Source: Lanius collurio (lineage: Eukaryota > Chordata > Aves > Passeriformes > Laniidae). From it: a DNA stretch of 64,000 bases. Numbering within the stretch: position 1 is the first letter of the stretch; the number at the start of each line of letters is the position of its first letter. The notes under the pieces were generated by a model. It was not told the origin of the DNA. It saw only the letters and a list, made by a program, of their open reading frames with translations, and did no database searches. A program made the translations under genes and the position numbers. This document shows, one piece after another, positions 1 through 12,600 of the stretch. Location: the NCBI GenBank assembly GCA_020086605.1, contig JACBWW010000017.1, positions 11,396,032 to 11,460,031 of the forward strand. The letters run 5' to 3'.

Positions 1-991
1 GTCAAATCTGTCTGCAAATTATGTTACACAATAAACAGAAACTGTAAAATAAACATTAACTTTGAATTTTTTTAAAATGCCTTTTATCCAGCATTCCTAT
101 CCGTATGAATGTTTTTTTGTGTTTAATTCTTTCTTCTGTGTGGTCTCTTCAAAAGTTGTCTTTCATTTGATTTAATTTTCAATAGGATTAACATCTTGAT
201 TTTTCCCTCCATTATTAGTAAGGGTATTTGTGTATTCACAAGCCTCTAAATGTGTAGCTGTAACTTCAGTTTCCTTTCTCTTTTGATCTGTGTCTCAATG
301 CTGATGTTTAAATATGATTTTTTAACATGAATGACATTTTTAATGGTACTTAAATGTGAGTGAACATTTGATGGATATGACATCAGCTCTAATGGACCTT
401 TCAGAACCATTTCTGGTTGTCAGTTAAGTTTCCATTGTTAGTACTTATGTTAATTAAGAAGAGCACTATATATTACTTAATTTGAAGCCTTGAGCTTTTA
501 CTGTCATGTAAGTTTATACTTTACCTGTTTTGTGAAGACTGAGTATTTTTATGATGCTGTAATAATTCTGAGGAAACTGTCATTCTAATTGATCTTAGTT
601 GATGAGTTCTGTGTCTCCTGGGACTATTCTTTCAAGGAAGACAGTACTTACTGTTGTGTAAAGCTGTCCACCCCAGAGTGTGCTCTACATTCCTATGCTT
701 GTGACTGAAGTACTTAATTCTAATACTTAAAAGCATTAATTTAATTTTTCCTTTAAGTAAAAGGAATTTGACCCTGGTTATATTCTTACATTAAAGCCAT
801 TTCTGAATAGTAGTAGGAGAATATTCACTGTGAAGCTGTTTGCAAACTTTACATTAATCATTTGCTTTGAGATTTTTTTGAAGGCTTTTTCTTTTTTCCC
901 CTAAATCAAAATCCATTCCAGTAAGTGTCCTGTTACTAACTTATACCCAGAGGGAATGGTAAACCTGGAAGTGAGCTTCCATGTTAGAAGT
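1..991. other. AT-rich flank, no gene seen
   Basis: Unique-looking AT-rich sequence with stops in all frames at short intervals. I see no exon-like ORF, recognised repeat or CpG cluster. It lies upstream of the CpG island that probably starts ZNF438, so it is either intergenic or an intron of a longer transcript. Confidence 0.5.
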
Positions 992-1825
992 CACAGCGTA
1001 ACAGAGTAAGCTGAGTTGGAAGGGAGCCAGAAGGATCATAGAGTCCAACCCCTGGCGCTGCACAGCACCATCCCCAAGAGTCACACCATACACATGAGAG
1101 CATTGCCCAAAAGCTTCTTGAATTCCATCAGGCTTGGTGCTGTGAACACTTCCCTGGGGAGACTGTTCCACTGCCCAGCCACCCTCTGGGTGAAGAACCT
1201 TTTCCTGATATCCAGCCTTACCCTCACCTGACACAACTTCAGGCCAGTCCCTTGTGTCCTGTCACTGGGCACTACAGAGAAGAGATCAGTGCTTGCCCCT
1301 CCTCTTCCCTTCACAAGACTGCACTGAAGTCTCTCCTCAGTCTCTTCCCCAGGCTGAACAGACCTCAGCTGCTCCTCACACGGCTTCCCCTCAAGGCCCT
1401 TCACCACCTTTGTGCCTCTTTTTTTCTTATGCTTTCTAACAGGTTGGTATCTTTCCTATACTGTGGCACCCAAGAACTGCCCCAGTACTTGAGGTGAGGC
1501 TGCCCCAGCCCAGAGCAGAACAGGACAATCCCCTCCCTTGCCTGGCCGGTGATGCTGTGCCTGATGCCCCCCAGGACACAGCTGGCCCTCCTGGCTGCCA
1601 GGGCACTGCTGGCTCATGTTCAACTTGCCATGGACCAGGACGCCCAAGTCCCTTTCCATGGCACTGCTCTCCAGCCTCTCATTCCCCAGTCTGTCTCTAC
1701 ATCCAGGATTGCCCTGTCCCAGGCGCAGAATACAGCTCTTTGCCTTGTTGAACTGCTTGTGGTTGGTGATTGCCCAGCCTTCTAATTTGTTGAGCTCTCT
1801 CTGCTGGGCCTCCCTAGATCATGAC
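992..1825 (-). mobile_element. CR1 LINE fragment: ORF2 C-terminus and 3' end
   Basis: Read on the minus strand this is the 3' part of a CR1 non-LTR retrotransposon. It runs from the late reverse-transcriptase and thumb region (near 1825) through the C-terminal block with the typical 'RLDIRKRFFT' and 'WNSLPREV' motifs, to the 3' end near 992. The reading frame is broken by several frameshifts, so it is dead. It is 5'-truncated, as CR1 copies usually are. It aligns closely, in opposite orientation, with the copy at about 35950-36755. For example, both share the stretch around 'GGGGAATGAGAGGCTGGAGA'. They therefore belong to the same subfamily. Confidence 0.88.
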
Positions 1826-3640
1826 CAGGAGCTTTATCAATGTGAAATGATGATATTCTATAAATATACTAGTGTCAGTAAGTTATTTTGCTATGATACT
1901 TTTTTGTCTTTGTATCAAGTACCACTTGTTTCTTGAATGTAGCACTTTGAAAGTGTGGCGAGTATTAATAATATGTGATGATTTATATACAACTCTAATG
2001 TTGGCACATTTCTTACAAATAGAACTTTTGAAAATAGATTATATTGGAAATGGAACCTATCCATCAGTTACATTCAGTGTGGCATATTGGTCAATGTTTC
2101 TGTACTTTAAGTGTGCCTATTCTTTTTCAGTTAAGTATGGAAGTAATGATTAGTGCAAGTTCTTTGAGTGGCAGCTAAACCCTTCACTGCTGCTCTTTGT
2201 CATGTAATGGCAGTTGTTCTGTAATTTGATCTATAATCCTTCAAGACATCTGTATTTTTCTCCATTTAAAATATTTTATAAGAAGGGTGACTATCTTTTA
2301 TGTTGCAAGCAATTGTAACACCATGTTCAACTAGATGCACTTTTCTGAAAAATGATAAGTATCTAACTTGTCAAATCTTATTTTTTCCTCGGAATTATGA
2401 ACTTATCATTTCATTCATATGACAACATATGACATAACAATAATCATTGAAGCATTATATTTGACTATTCACACTCATGTTAAATATTTACTGTTGAGCA
2501 AGTGTTGGTATTTTTTATAATGCTCTCTAATGACATACAATACCACTGTGCCTTAGTGAACTGAAATACCGTTGGCATTGTCAGATTTATGAAATGTTTT
2601 TGTTCAATGACTCTAATATGAAAGAATTTTGCACCTTATGCGGATATTTTGCAAAATATAAGGTTGTCCTGGTTAATTTATTTAATAGATTTTGTCTTTT
2701 TAAAATATACATTGGAAAAGGGTATCACATGCTAAAGTAATAGTTTTGGTCTTTGAGCATGTTTATTTTAATATTTTTTAGAATCATAGGTCAAATGTGG
2801 TTCTGTACGTTTTGTATCCATGTTCGTACAATTATTTGGTGCTGAGAGATCTCAAACTTCCATTAGCCTTGTAAATGTGTTTCTTAGCATCAGCTCTCAC
2901 TTTGCTGGAACCCCTGCTGCCTTTATATCATTAACATAAATGCAGGTGCAAATAGCATTTATGTACTTTGATAGAAAGCAGTTGGAGACGTTTCACTGTG
3001 GGACACGACACTTTCAGATTGTGTACATCTGTTCAAATAATGTATCCAAGCCAGTGACATGAATGCAAGGATAAAACATCTGCCCCTGAGACCATTTGCC
3101 ATACAGCAGATGCTTACATCTTTATTTATGCAGATGGTTTGTGTGATGAGCTGAGCAATGATGAAAGCGAGAAAGTTTGACAAAGATTTTAGGGTATTCC
3201 TTGGGATGGTAAAATATTTTGGTAACAGTGCTTTTATTTTTTATATGCCTACTGAAAGAAAAACATCCAGTGTAAATACTGGTGTTTCTAGTAACATGGC
3301 CATGGACGTGCCATTTTGGGCACTGGCTAGATTATCACTAGATCAGTAAAGGATTGTTTTTATAATCTTAGGCACAATAGTTGTACTGCACTTACAGAGG
3401 ATGCTAAATAGTTTAATAGAAGTAATTACTTTTGAACGAGAAGGCTCAACTGCTTTGCTCTAAGATGCTCTCAAGTTATACCGAACATTGAATTTACTGA
3501 AAAGTTTGCAGACGCAGAATGTTTTGAAATACTAAGGTAACTCGTCATGAGGTTGTTGGGAGGTTGTGTGCGGTGCTGTACCTGATTTTTCAGGACAAGC
3601 CATGTTTACAAAACTGTTAGGCAAATGGAAGAGCCTGTGT
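1826..3640. other. AT-rich stretch, no gene seen
   Basis: Repeat-poor, AT-rich sequence between the first CR1 and the CpG island. Open frames are short and random-looking. I recognise no RNA gene, exon or mobile element in it. Confidence 0.45.
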
Positions 3641-3654
3641 GTTGTTGGAGACCT

Positions 3655-3930
3655 ACAGTAGGGCAGTGCCGTGAGCCGCGGCTCTAAGCCGGGCTGGCAG
3701 CCGGGAGCGGGGGCTGCCGGCGCGTCCCGCGGGGCCGGGGCGGCGGGGCGGGCACCGACTCCCTCTGCTGGGCTCCGCTCCCGGCGCTCTTTGTCCGCGC
3801 CGGGCTGCGGCACACGGCGGGCTGAGGGCCTCACCTCTGGCCTCCATTCCTGGCGACTGCGTTCCTCATTCCATGCCCTCGTTCGCAGGCACCGCTGCCG
3901 GGCTTTGCTGATCCGTCGCCTCTCAGCAGT
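3655..3930. promoter_or_regulatory. CpG island, probable ZNF438 promoter
   Basis: A sharp GC-rich block in AT-rich surroundings. I count about 25 CpG dinucleotides between 3661 and 3840, while flanking kilobases have almost none. Several GGGCGG/CCGCCC-like SP1-type boxes lie around 3735-3755. CpG islands in vertebrates mark promoters of broadly expressed genes. This one is 5.6 kb upstream of the candidate first coding exon of ZNF438 on the same stretch, so it is the likely start of that gene, with a non-coding first exon to its right. Possible donors such as CAA|GTAATT (about 4047) exist, but I cannot choose one. It could also be bidirectional or serve an antisense RNA. Confidence 0.65.
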
Positions 3931-4009
3931 GCATCCCATCGTTCCTTTACAGCACATCCACCACCTTCTCCTGAGAACCAGTGCTGCCTTTAAACAGCTC
4001 GGTGACTAG

Positions 4010-6639
4010 CATGGGCAAGCTGGCAGTGCCAATAAGCACTGCAAGTAATTGTAATTATGCACTGGGGGAGGAAAACCAATCAGGTACTGTAATTTAAATT
4101 GTTTTCTGCTGCATCCTCCTGCCAGTAAGGCCTAGCTGTGTTCAAGTTCAGCAGCAAGTGATAATTTTATATGTTCTGAAAACTAATGTTTGCCTAGCCA
4201 GGACCATAGTATTTCAGAAGGTGTTTTAGTTTTCCTACGCTATACAGACGTATGTCTGTCTTTGAAAAAATATACATACCTATTTGAAGCATGGTGGAGA
4301 TCCTTTATTTTTGTTTTAATCTTAGTGGAATTAAATGCAGGTAGCAATGTTTTGCATATCTCAGCCAGAGCTGGAGAGTCTTTTTCTGAAGAAATCTGAC
4401 TCATGAAGTAAGTAAAGGGAGCACAACTAGAGCAAACAAAAACCTTATATAGGGATTCTTCATTCAAAACTCAGACCACTTAGGTAATTTTCAGTGAAAT
4501 TACCTATTAATAAAATCCTACAGCAAATACTCTCCAGCTATATTTGAAGTTTAATGATTGTTCTGGCCCTTTCTTTGGGGAATAATAAACTTTGTGTATA
4601 GTTTATAACAGAAGACTCAAAATAGGCCAAGCCAAGACCGACAGTCTTCTGATCCTAATGAGGGAACATATTTGAGGTTGGTACTACAGAAGTCACCATG
4701 CAGATGTTTTTAATGCCTCAAGTAAAATATAGTTGCATTACTGAGCCTAAGTGGCAAATTAATTGTTTTCTCATGCATACAGTCTTTCTTGGATAAAAGT
4801 GCACTAATTCTCACCCAAAAAAAGGATACTCTTTTGCAGGAATAAAACTTTTGCTTTTTTGTTGCATTCTCTATTTGCACATCAGTATTTGCAAAAAAAT
4901 AGATTTTGGGAGTAAGAGGAATAATTCCCTTACTGAAGAGAGACATATGTGTTTTCTGTCCCAAATAGAGTTGAACTCCCAGTAAGGTGTAGATATGTTG
5001 TATTTTTTGAAAGGAGAGCAAAAATCTGATCAGAAACTATTTTATGATTTATTAATGAAATTATTCTACTTGACCTTTTGGTGTTGCATAGTTTTTGAAG
5101 AATTCTGCCTTCATTTTTTAGCACACTTGGTCATTACTGTTTCCTGTACTTGAGAGAAAATAAGTCCATTAATTACCACTTACATTAGGCATATTAAATT
5201 TTTTTCCATGTTGATTTGATCTTGATAGGCCTTTTAAAAATTACTTTACATTGACTTTACAGGGGATGAATTACTGTTTAGGTTCATATATTTCCTGATG
5301 CTCACTAAAAGAAATTTCTACTGGCAATTCTCACAGGAATTTTTGAAAATCCAGTTACAGGTGTTTAGCCCAAGTTTCTGAAGTACCTAATTTGTATTTG
5401 CAATGCAGTGTTATGAATTTCTAGTTTATGACCAGTGCTTCCATCACCTTCCTTTAACTATTTTCTGAACAATTAGTTCCCCCAAGTGGCTGCATCACTG
5501 CAGCCTTGCTTTGCAAATCTTTAGGAATGGTGTCCTCTATGGAACAGAATGACTGAGCAAAACCAACAAAGATAACCACTGGACTTGCAGTGACACCAAA
5601 ATAATTTCCATTCTACTCAATTGCATCCTGTCAGTGCACCAAGGTTTCTAGATAATGCGCACTTGCAGGCTGACATGGTTGGTTGCTGAAACTAGAAGAA
5701 GCATAAAAAAGTTGAAATACAGTCTTTGGTGATGTATCTAACAGTGTCTCTCAAACAGAAGTTTCGTAATTGAAAATTCAGTCACTGTTTTTGTGGTTGC
5801 AGAGGCCAGGTAGCATTTTGAGCCCTTAGGTCTAACACTGCCATAGTGAGAAAAGTCTGTGTGTAATTTCTTCAGCTCTAAAGGTGGAAAAAGTTATTAG
5901 TAATAACAGATGCTTTATGTCTAGCTTTCTTTATGCCAGCTTTCAATTCTTGATATGAAAATATTTTGATCTGCTTAAGACCTATTAATTTTGTTGACCT
6001 TAATATGAAATGAGTAGCTTATAAGTTGAAAGACTGTGCCTTCAAAAAAATGGAAAGCTTTTAAAGTTCACAAACACTGCATGAGAGGTGCTAAAAAAGA
6101 ATGTAGATCTTCTAATAAATGTATTTTAATTCACTGCAAAAGTGTTTAAAAATCTCTTCTGTATATGTATTCTGACTCTTAGGGAGGACTTTGAAGATTT
6201 TCTCCCTTTATACAGTAGCAGATAAAAGGCTTTTTAAATAGGATGTTGTGTTAAGCCATGCATTGCCCACATTTTATATAGGAGGTTACTTTTGAATAGT
6301 GATTTATCTATGTGTGGCTAATACATTTCAGGTCACAACTCAAAACGGTTACCTCAAAGCTGTTGGCCACTTGTTATTCCCTATAGAAATAGTATTTCAT
6401 ACATGTTTTAAAAGTTATTTGTGTTGGGACAATACAGAGATCTATGAAATCTAAATCTATGAGAAACCAAAAATTATGTCTTAAGTAGTACTGTTGCTAC
6501 TGCTGCTAATATAGTGACTAAACTTCTCCATGTGTTAACTTGTATTTAACAAGTCTGCTTTAGTATGGGTATTTTTTTTTATGTTATGCTTTCTTCTGGA
6601 GACAGCGGTACTAAAATCAAGATGCTGGTGAGATTGATG
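4010..6639. other. Probable 5' intron of ZNF438
   Basis: AT-rich unique sequence between the CpG island and the next CR1. No long or recognisable ORF, no repeat of known family and no clear exon. If the CpG island is the ZNF438 promoter, this is intron. Confidence 0.4.
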
Positions 6640-7550
6640 GGCAGTTAAAAAATTTCTTCCTTGTATCTAGGCTGAATCTACCTTCTTTTATTTTAAAACC
6701 AGTATGCTTTGTCCTGTTTCTGCAAGCACTATAAAAAAGTGTCACCATCCTTCTTTTCAGCCTCCTTCAGATACTGTAAGGCCCCAATTAGATCTTGGAG
6801 CCTCCCCCAAACTAAACAACCCCATCACTCTCTCAGCCTTTCCTCACACAAGAGGTGTTCCGTCCTTCTCATCATTTCTGTGGCCCTACTCTGGACTTGC
6901 TCCAACAGGTCCATGTCTTTTCTCTGCTGTGGTCTCCAGAGCTGGACACAGAACTCCAGGTGGGTCTCAGCAGAGCAGAAGGACAGAATCCCTTCCCTTG
7001 CCCTGCTGCCCATGGTGCTTTGGATGCAGCCCAGGACACTGTTGGCTTTCTGAGCTGCAAGTGCACATTTCCAGCTACACTCAGTTTTTCATCCACCAGT
7101 ACCACCAAGTTCTTCTTGGCAGAGCTGCTCTGAATCACTTTAGCCCCAGCCTGCATTGATACCAGGGACTGTCCTGACCCACGTGCAGGAGCTCATGAGG
7201 TTCCCATGGAGGCCACGGTCTTGTCCAGATCCCTCAGGCATCCCATCCTCCAGGTGTGTCAGCTGCACCTCTTAGCATAGTTTTGGCTGCAGACTTGCTG
7301 AGGGTGCAATTGTCCATCCCATTGTGTCACTGGTGGAGGTACAAAACAGCACTGGTCCCAGTACAGACCCAAGGGACAGCACTTGTCACCCATCTCCATA
7401 CAGACACTGAGCTCTTCACCATTACCTTCCAGCCAATTCATTATCCATCCAATAGTCCATCTATCAATAGTCTGTGTCTCTCCAATTTAGAGAAAAGGGT
7501 GTTGAGGAGGACTGTGTTAAAGGCCTCTCCTTTGTACACTTTCAAACAAC
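6640..7550 (-). mobile_element. CR1 LINE fragment: reverse-transcriptase region, older copy
   Basis: On the minus strand this reads as a decayed CR1 ORF2. From right to left come the block upstream of the RT active site, the 'FADDTK'-type region (degraded, near 7300), the 'LVVLVDEKL' block (near 7110), and the 'KDMDLLEQVQSRATEM' block (near 6900). It ends in the region just before the 3' UTR. Many stops and frameshifts separate these pieces. The usual 3' terminus is missing on the left, so both ends are truncated. It is more diverged than the copy at 992-1825 and comes from a different part of the element. It would sit inside the ZNF438 5' intron. Confidence 0.82.
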
Positions 7551-9531
7551 AGAGGAAAGCAATTCCGGAAGTTGAGAAAGTGGCGTAATCTAATTTTTCT
7601 TTTGTTAAGGTATGTTAGATCTGTATAAACTTTGGCATATATCAATATATGGCTAATAGTGCAAAAAGGATGTTTCAGGCAAAAACAAAAGACTGAATTA
7701 GAGAGGAAACTGAAGAACTTCTCTAGATACAAACTGTGTACCCATGCTCTTGGATTACTGTATGGTTTACCATTGCAGGGTGATGTTTATATTAAAAATA
7801 GTTTTAGCTTATTCCCACACTGAAAAATGCCAGTAGGAATTTTAATAGGGTCCAATTAATGTAAAAAAAAAAGTCTACCTTTGTTATTGCAATGTGCTCT
7901 TCTGCTAAGAATAGTCTTTTGGAGACCATTTAAGGAATCCAGGTAGCATTCCACTGCTCACAGAATTTCTTGAAATGCTCTATAATCCTAATCCCTTAAA
8001 ATAATAAACTTCTTTACAGACTGTAAATAAAACCTTTCTAAATTATAAAGTGCTTATTGCACTACTAGCAAATCACATTTATGCTCAAATCAAATTTAAT
8101 TATATATAGCTTTAAAGATACAGCTTAAAGCCTCTAGAATTTTAACAAATTGTTTTGGTCTTGTTTCTCCTTTGGTATACCAGAATAAATTTGCACATTC
8201 TGTATCTTACTTTTTGTGTGAACAATCTATGTTGATTTTCCAATCTTGCATTAAAATACTTTGTTATATTGTTTATTTTTCAAGCTAGTTTAAATTGCAC
8301 AAAAGTACACTTATGTAAACATAATTATATTACTCTTTAAAAAATCAAGTGCTAAAAATGTAAGAAATGTGAGATTCCTCTTTTGGCTTAAATGCTTCTC
8401 CTTTCCACATCATGTGACATGTTGGTTATCTGTCTTAAGTCTGCATTTAATTCCCATATCCCACCCTGATTCTTTGGCCTGGACACTTTTCAAGTCTCAT
8501 TTCTGGTCTTGTCCTTTTTCTGCTTGCCCTGTGTATTCTCGTGTTTCTCTTCCACGCTGTCAGCTCTGCAGTTCAGAGATGAGGAGAGGCCATTTCCTTG
8601 TTCCAACTTGGGTGCTTGGACCTAAAGCTGTAGTTCAGGGAAATTCCTGCCCAGCCTGAAGCAGGAGCACATTGTAATCATTGGAAAAGTTAGCTGCTTG
8701 AAGTATCTCCTGAACATGTGCCCAGAGTCTACAGCTTTGCCTAATTTGGACAGCTTTTCACAGATCAAAGAGACCTTGCTGTGTCGCATATCAAGGTCTT
8801 CACAGATGTGTTCCTAGATTAATCTTTTTTTTTTTTTTTTTTAATGCAGACATACTGAGAATGGCTGGTATTTTTTTGTTGAAATTAATTTTAGAAAATT
8901 ATCTGATGCAAATACCCAGAACAGAACATTCCAGCCAGGTAGTTATTATTAGCAAAGATAGAAACAACTGCAAATTAGTTGCTATAATGTATAGAGCTGG
9001 ACACTCACGGTTTGTAGGCTTTGTTACTAATCTTACTTTGTACAGGTGTGTGGCAAAACTGGTTTTGAACACAGAAGTCCAAATTCTGTTTTCTATAATA
9101 TCTGCTATTTATTTACATGGAGTTATGGGAAGTTTAAATGAGAACAGAATTTAGCCCTTGTATTAAAACTCCTCACTAAAACTACTGAATCTTCATTTTT
9201 TGAAGCGTTTTGTTTTGCTGCTATTGACTGACATGACAGTGAAGCTAAACCATCCCATCTGTTTGCCACATTAACCAGCTTTACTCAATTGTTGAGCTAT
9301 CACCTTGCATTTGGCATGTAATATATTAGATTTTAAAGTGTATTTTGAGGAGAGAAAAATAGTGAAGATCAAGAAGCAGTAGTTTTCCTAATGCATTAGC
9401 TGGAAGTTAGTGTTTTATATTGCCATTTTATATTGTCTTTTTCTGGATTTTGTTGGTTTTGGGGGTTTGATTGTTTTGTTTTTTTTTTTTTTCCTGGGAT
9501 CTATTTATAACTGACTGAAGTACTTTTGCAG
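7551..9531. other. Probable intron, no gene seen
   Basis: AT-rich sequence with no recognisable exon before the candidate acceptor at 9531. It contains an 18-base T run (8825-8842) and a 14-base T run (9479-9492). The second precedes the acceptor and could add to its pyrimidine tract. Confidence 0.4.
8825..8842. repeat. Homopolymer T18
   Basis: Uninterrupted run of 18 T. Low-complexity tract, likely length-variable. No adjoining retrotransposon body is recognisable. Confidence 0.9.
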
Positions 9532-9636
9532 GTGGTGTTTTTTTGCATGCTAATCCTGCAGAGAAACATTGTGTCCAACAAAGTATGCTGGGTCAGCAAA
9601 AGCAAGAAACTTGTGCTGCAAAGACAGTATCCACAG
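9532..9636 (+). CDS. ZNF438: Candidate first coding exon of ZNF438
   Basis: The exon would run from an acceptor after TTTTGCAG (9531), or the alternative CCTGCAG (9561), to a donor CCACAG|GTATTT. ATG at 9585 opens 17 codons plus one extra base G at 9636. The next exon begins with AT, so the junction makes GAT (Asp), exactly the phase needed. The resulting N-terminus (MLGQQ...VST-D-KQKSPSD) leads straight into the conserved block around residues 34-50. In human ZNF438 a short N-terminal peptide likewise precedes that block. The sequence match itself is weak, the frame stays open upstream of the ATG, and the donor lacks G at +5. An exon elsewhere or outside the window remains possible. Confidence 0.45.
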
Positions 9637-12600
9637 GTATTTAGTGTGTATGGAGATTTGGCAAAATGAATGATTAACTATTATTGGCAGCGAAAGATCT
9701 AATGTTGCGTGTTAGAAAGTTGTGCATTTTTTTTTCCCCACAGAAGAGATACTCTTCCTTTCAAAGTCAGCAAAAGACTCAGCAGTGTTAATGTGCCTTG
9801 AATATTCATTAATTGTCATCTGTGTTCTGTCTTTTCCTTCAAAACAAGATGATCCTTTTTTTTGGTGTTATTTTCTCTCATATGTTCATTCATACACTGA
9901 TTAAATACATACCTGCACAATTGAGGTGGACCTACAAGGATTATTTAAAAAATGAACACTGTTACTCAGTGGTTTCTGTGGGGGTTATTTTCCAAATAGG
10001 CTAGGTAGTGCTGAAAATTAAATTTCTTCTGATATTTTCTACAGTGTCTGAGTTTAGCAATGCTGTGTGTTTTACAAGGGGAACAAACTAAAAGTACAAA
10101 AATAAGGCAGATTAGGCTGCAGTAGACCTGACTTGGGAAGGCAGGGGAACCATGAAGAAGCAGCAACCCATGGAGGCTCCATTTCCTCCAGAGGGCTCTT
10201 CCCATCCTGGCTCTATCAGAGAATTAAATGCATCATTGATTTTTGTGTTGGTGTGTCACTGTCCACTTCTATACAATTTTAAGGTTATTTAGAAGGGATG
10301 AAAGCTCATGACATCCTGCAAGTTTCTGAGGGATTTGATACTTGCAGGTCCTAGCATGGTAGCCATTAATCTTTCAACTGAGACTTCTAAAGTAAATGGG
10401 TTGAACTACATTTGGTTTAGCCTTGTGTGTAATTATTTAAAAGTCTCTACCTGTTGCCCCAACTCCCACCCATCTGAAAGAGTGAGGACACAGCGGTTAA
10501 AAATTATCTTTACCTCTTTCAGCTATTAAATCTAAAGTTTTCATTTATTTTCTTTGTTATTAATGAAAATGTTAAAGAAAGTGTAAGAATTATTGCCTTC
10601 CAGTAAAGGATCTGCAGATTGACTTGTAGAAAAAATATTGTCCAAAACAAAGGGCCATCCTCACAAATGCCATTGCAGACCCTCCCTTAACTGAAACTTC
10701 CCCTTCTTAGGTGGAAGACTTCATGGGATTGCATAGGCACAAAGGCTTTTCCTCAGGTCACAGCTGCCAAGTCGAAATGAGTCCTTTGAATCAGAGACAG
10801 AAATAATTTGGAAGAAACAGAATGCCCCTGAAAGATGTGTACGAGGTTTCCAAGCAGCCTTTGCACAAGCCAGATAGCCAGAGCATATCCAAGTCCTTCA
10901 GCGTGGTGAAGACATGAATTACCATATCTCTGCCTGTGTGCAAAGGAAGCTGTTGAAACTTTTCACCAACTATAAATGGAAAACAGAATTTTGGTCACTG
11001 ATGATACTTGCATGCTCTCTCTGGGTGGGTTCAGTGGAACCTTGCATCTGTGAATTGACTGGCTGCTTTCTCCTGATCCAAGATGCTAAGTAGTCTTCCA
11101 CCAGTTCTTCCAATTAGCTTTCCCAATCTGCAGGCAAAATGTTAACAAAGTCTGAAGCATCATCAGACAGCTAGTCTGCATCTAGCCCTTCTCTATATTT
11201 AGGCACTGGCTAAGCAGCTTAACTACAGTAGCTGTGTGGGAAGGGAGGGAATTGCAGAGTTGAGTATCCTTTGCTTACCAGAAGCACTGCAGTGAATTCT
11301 TCTGCACTAAAATGTCTAATGTAAACTTGTGGAAAAAAAAACAACCAAAACAAAAAACGTTGTACTGAAGGTTGGCACTAAACATAGCTTGCCTGGAAAA
11401 CTTATTTATGATAAAGTTACACTAGCTGAAAAAAGTGTTTGTGTAAAAATCCCGTCTCAAACAGTTATATGAATTCTTAGTATTGTGTTAACTGGATGAG
11501 AAGGATATTGATCTAAACAGACTTTGTTTCAAAGAGCATCTTGTGTTTCATTTTGATGAAGGTCTTGGCTTCTAGAGTAACATTCTTCAGGGGAATGCTG
11601 AGAAAATATGTGGAGATACTTCCTTTATAGAAAAGTGACTTTACTGCTTAATTTTGCATTTGGCAAGTCAATGCATTTAAGAAACATATGGTTCTTTTTA
11701 AAGCTAGTGCCATACATTATTTCTACAAATATTTCCTTCTAACCTCAAATTAACCTTGTTTTATGTGGCTGCCATTTGTAGAGGTGGCATGTCCACAGCA
11801 AAACTTCCACCTTTTGTTGTTACCATTTGTTGAAGAGTGAGTGCCTTGTAACTTGGAGTAGCACAGGTAGTAGTCTGCTGAAATGCTGGCTTTCCTAAAA
11901 GTTTTATGCAAATCAGTGAATGAAATTTTGAAACAAAATAGGAGAGGAACAGGGCAAATGAAAGAGAATGGAAACAGCTTCATGTTGAATATTGTGGCAA
12001 GCTGAGTAGCTGCTGATTTGGAGAATGGCAAGCATATTCTGGAGAAATAAGAACTGACTCTGTCCCCTAAAAGAAGAGTACATGTATTCTGTCATCTGCT
12101 GTATTTAGGCTATACAGTTTGACCTGTAACTGTCATTGAAGTTCAGGGCTAGTTTAGTCAGTGATTACAATACTTTACATGATTTTATTGTTCTTCTCAG
12201 AAGTACTTAAATTGTTTATTCAAAAAAAACCAATAGGAAGATACCTTGCAGGAAAGGAGTAATCATCTGAGTACTAATAGAAATCTATATACTTAGTGAC
12301 TAGAATGTAAAAAAAAAAAATAAAAATTGAGAATAAAAAGTGCTGTAGGGAAACAATTTTAAACATACGGTGTTTCTGCTTTTTCCAGGTTGTACAAATT
12401 CTGTAGGCCTGGACTTATCCCTGTGTGCAGGGATCTCAATATCTGTGTAGGAATTCCATATATACAGTAACCCAGTCTGCACAGAATGTATAGAAATTCA
12501 GAACATCTCTACAGATGTTGAGCAGAAAGAAAGTTACAGTGGTGCCGAGTAGTTTCCCTTAATTGGAGTATAAAGGAAGTACATAATGGACTTGGGGTTT

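Noticed and set aside
1456..1785. Several short ORFs on both strands
   Set aside because: They are pieces and antisense shadows of the CR1 retrotransposon, with frames broken by indels.
3532..4009. Overlapping ORFs of 112-141 codons in the CpG island
   Set aside because: Open frames on both strands come from GC-rich composition with few stop codons. Arg/Ala/Pro-rich translations match no protein.
8861..9154. ORF starting MAGIF... with ATGCAAATACCC and a downstream CAGGTAG as an alternative ZNF438 first exon
   Set aside because: Its phase does not join the 14160 exon, and the peptide shows no resemblance to the ZNF438 N-terminus.
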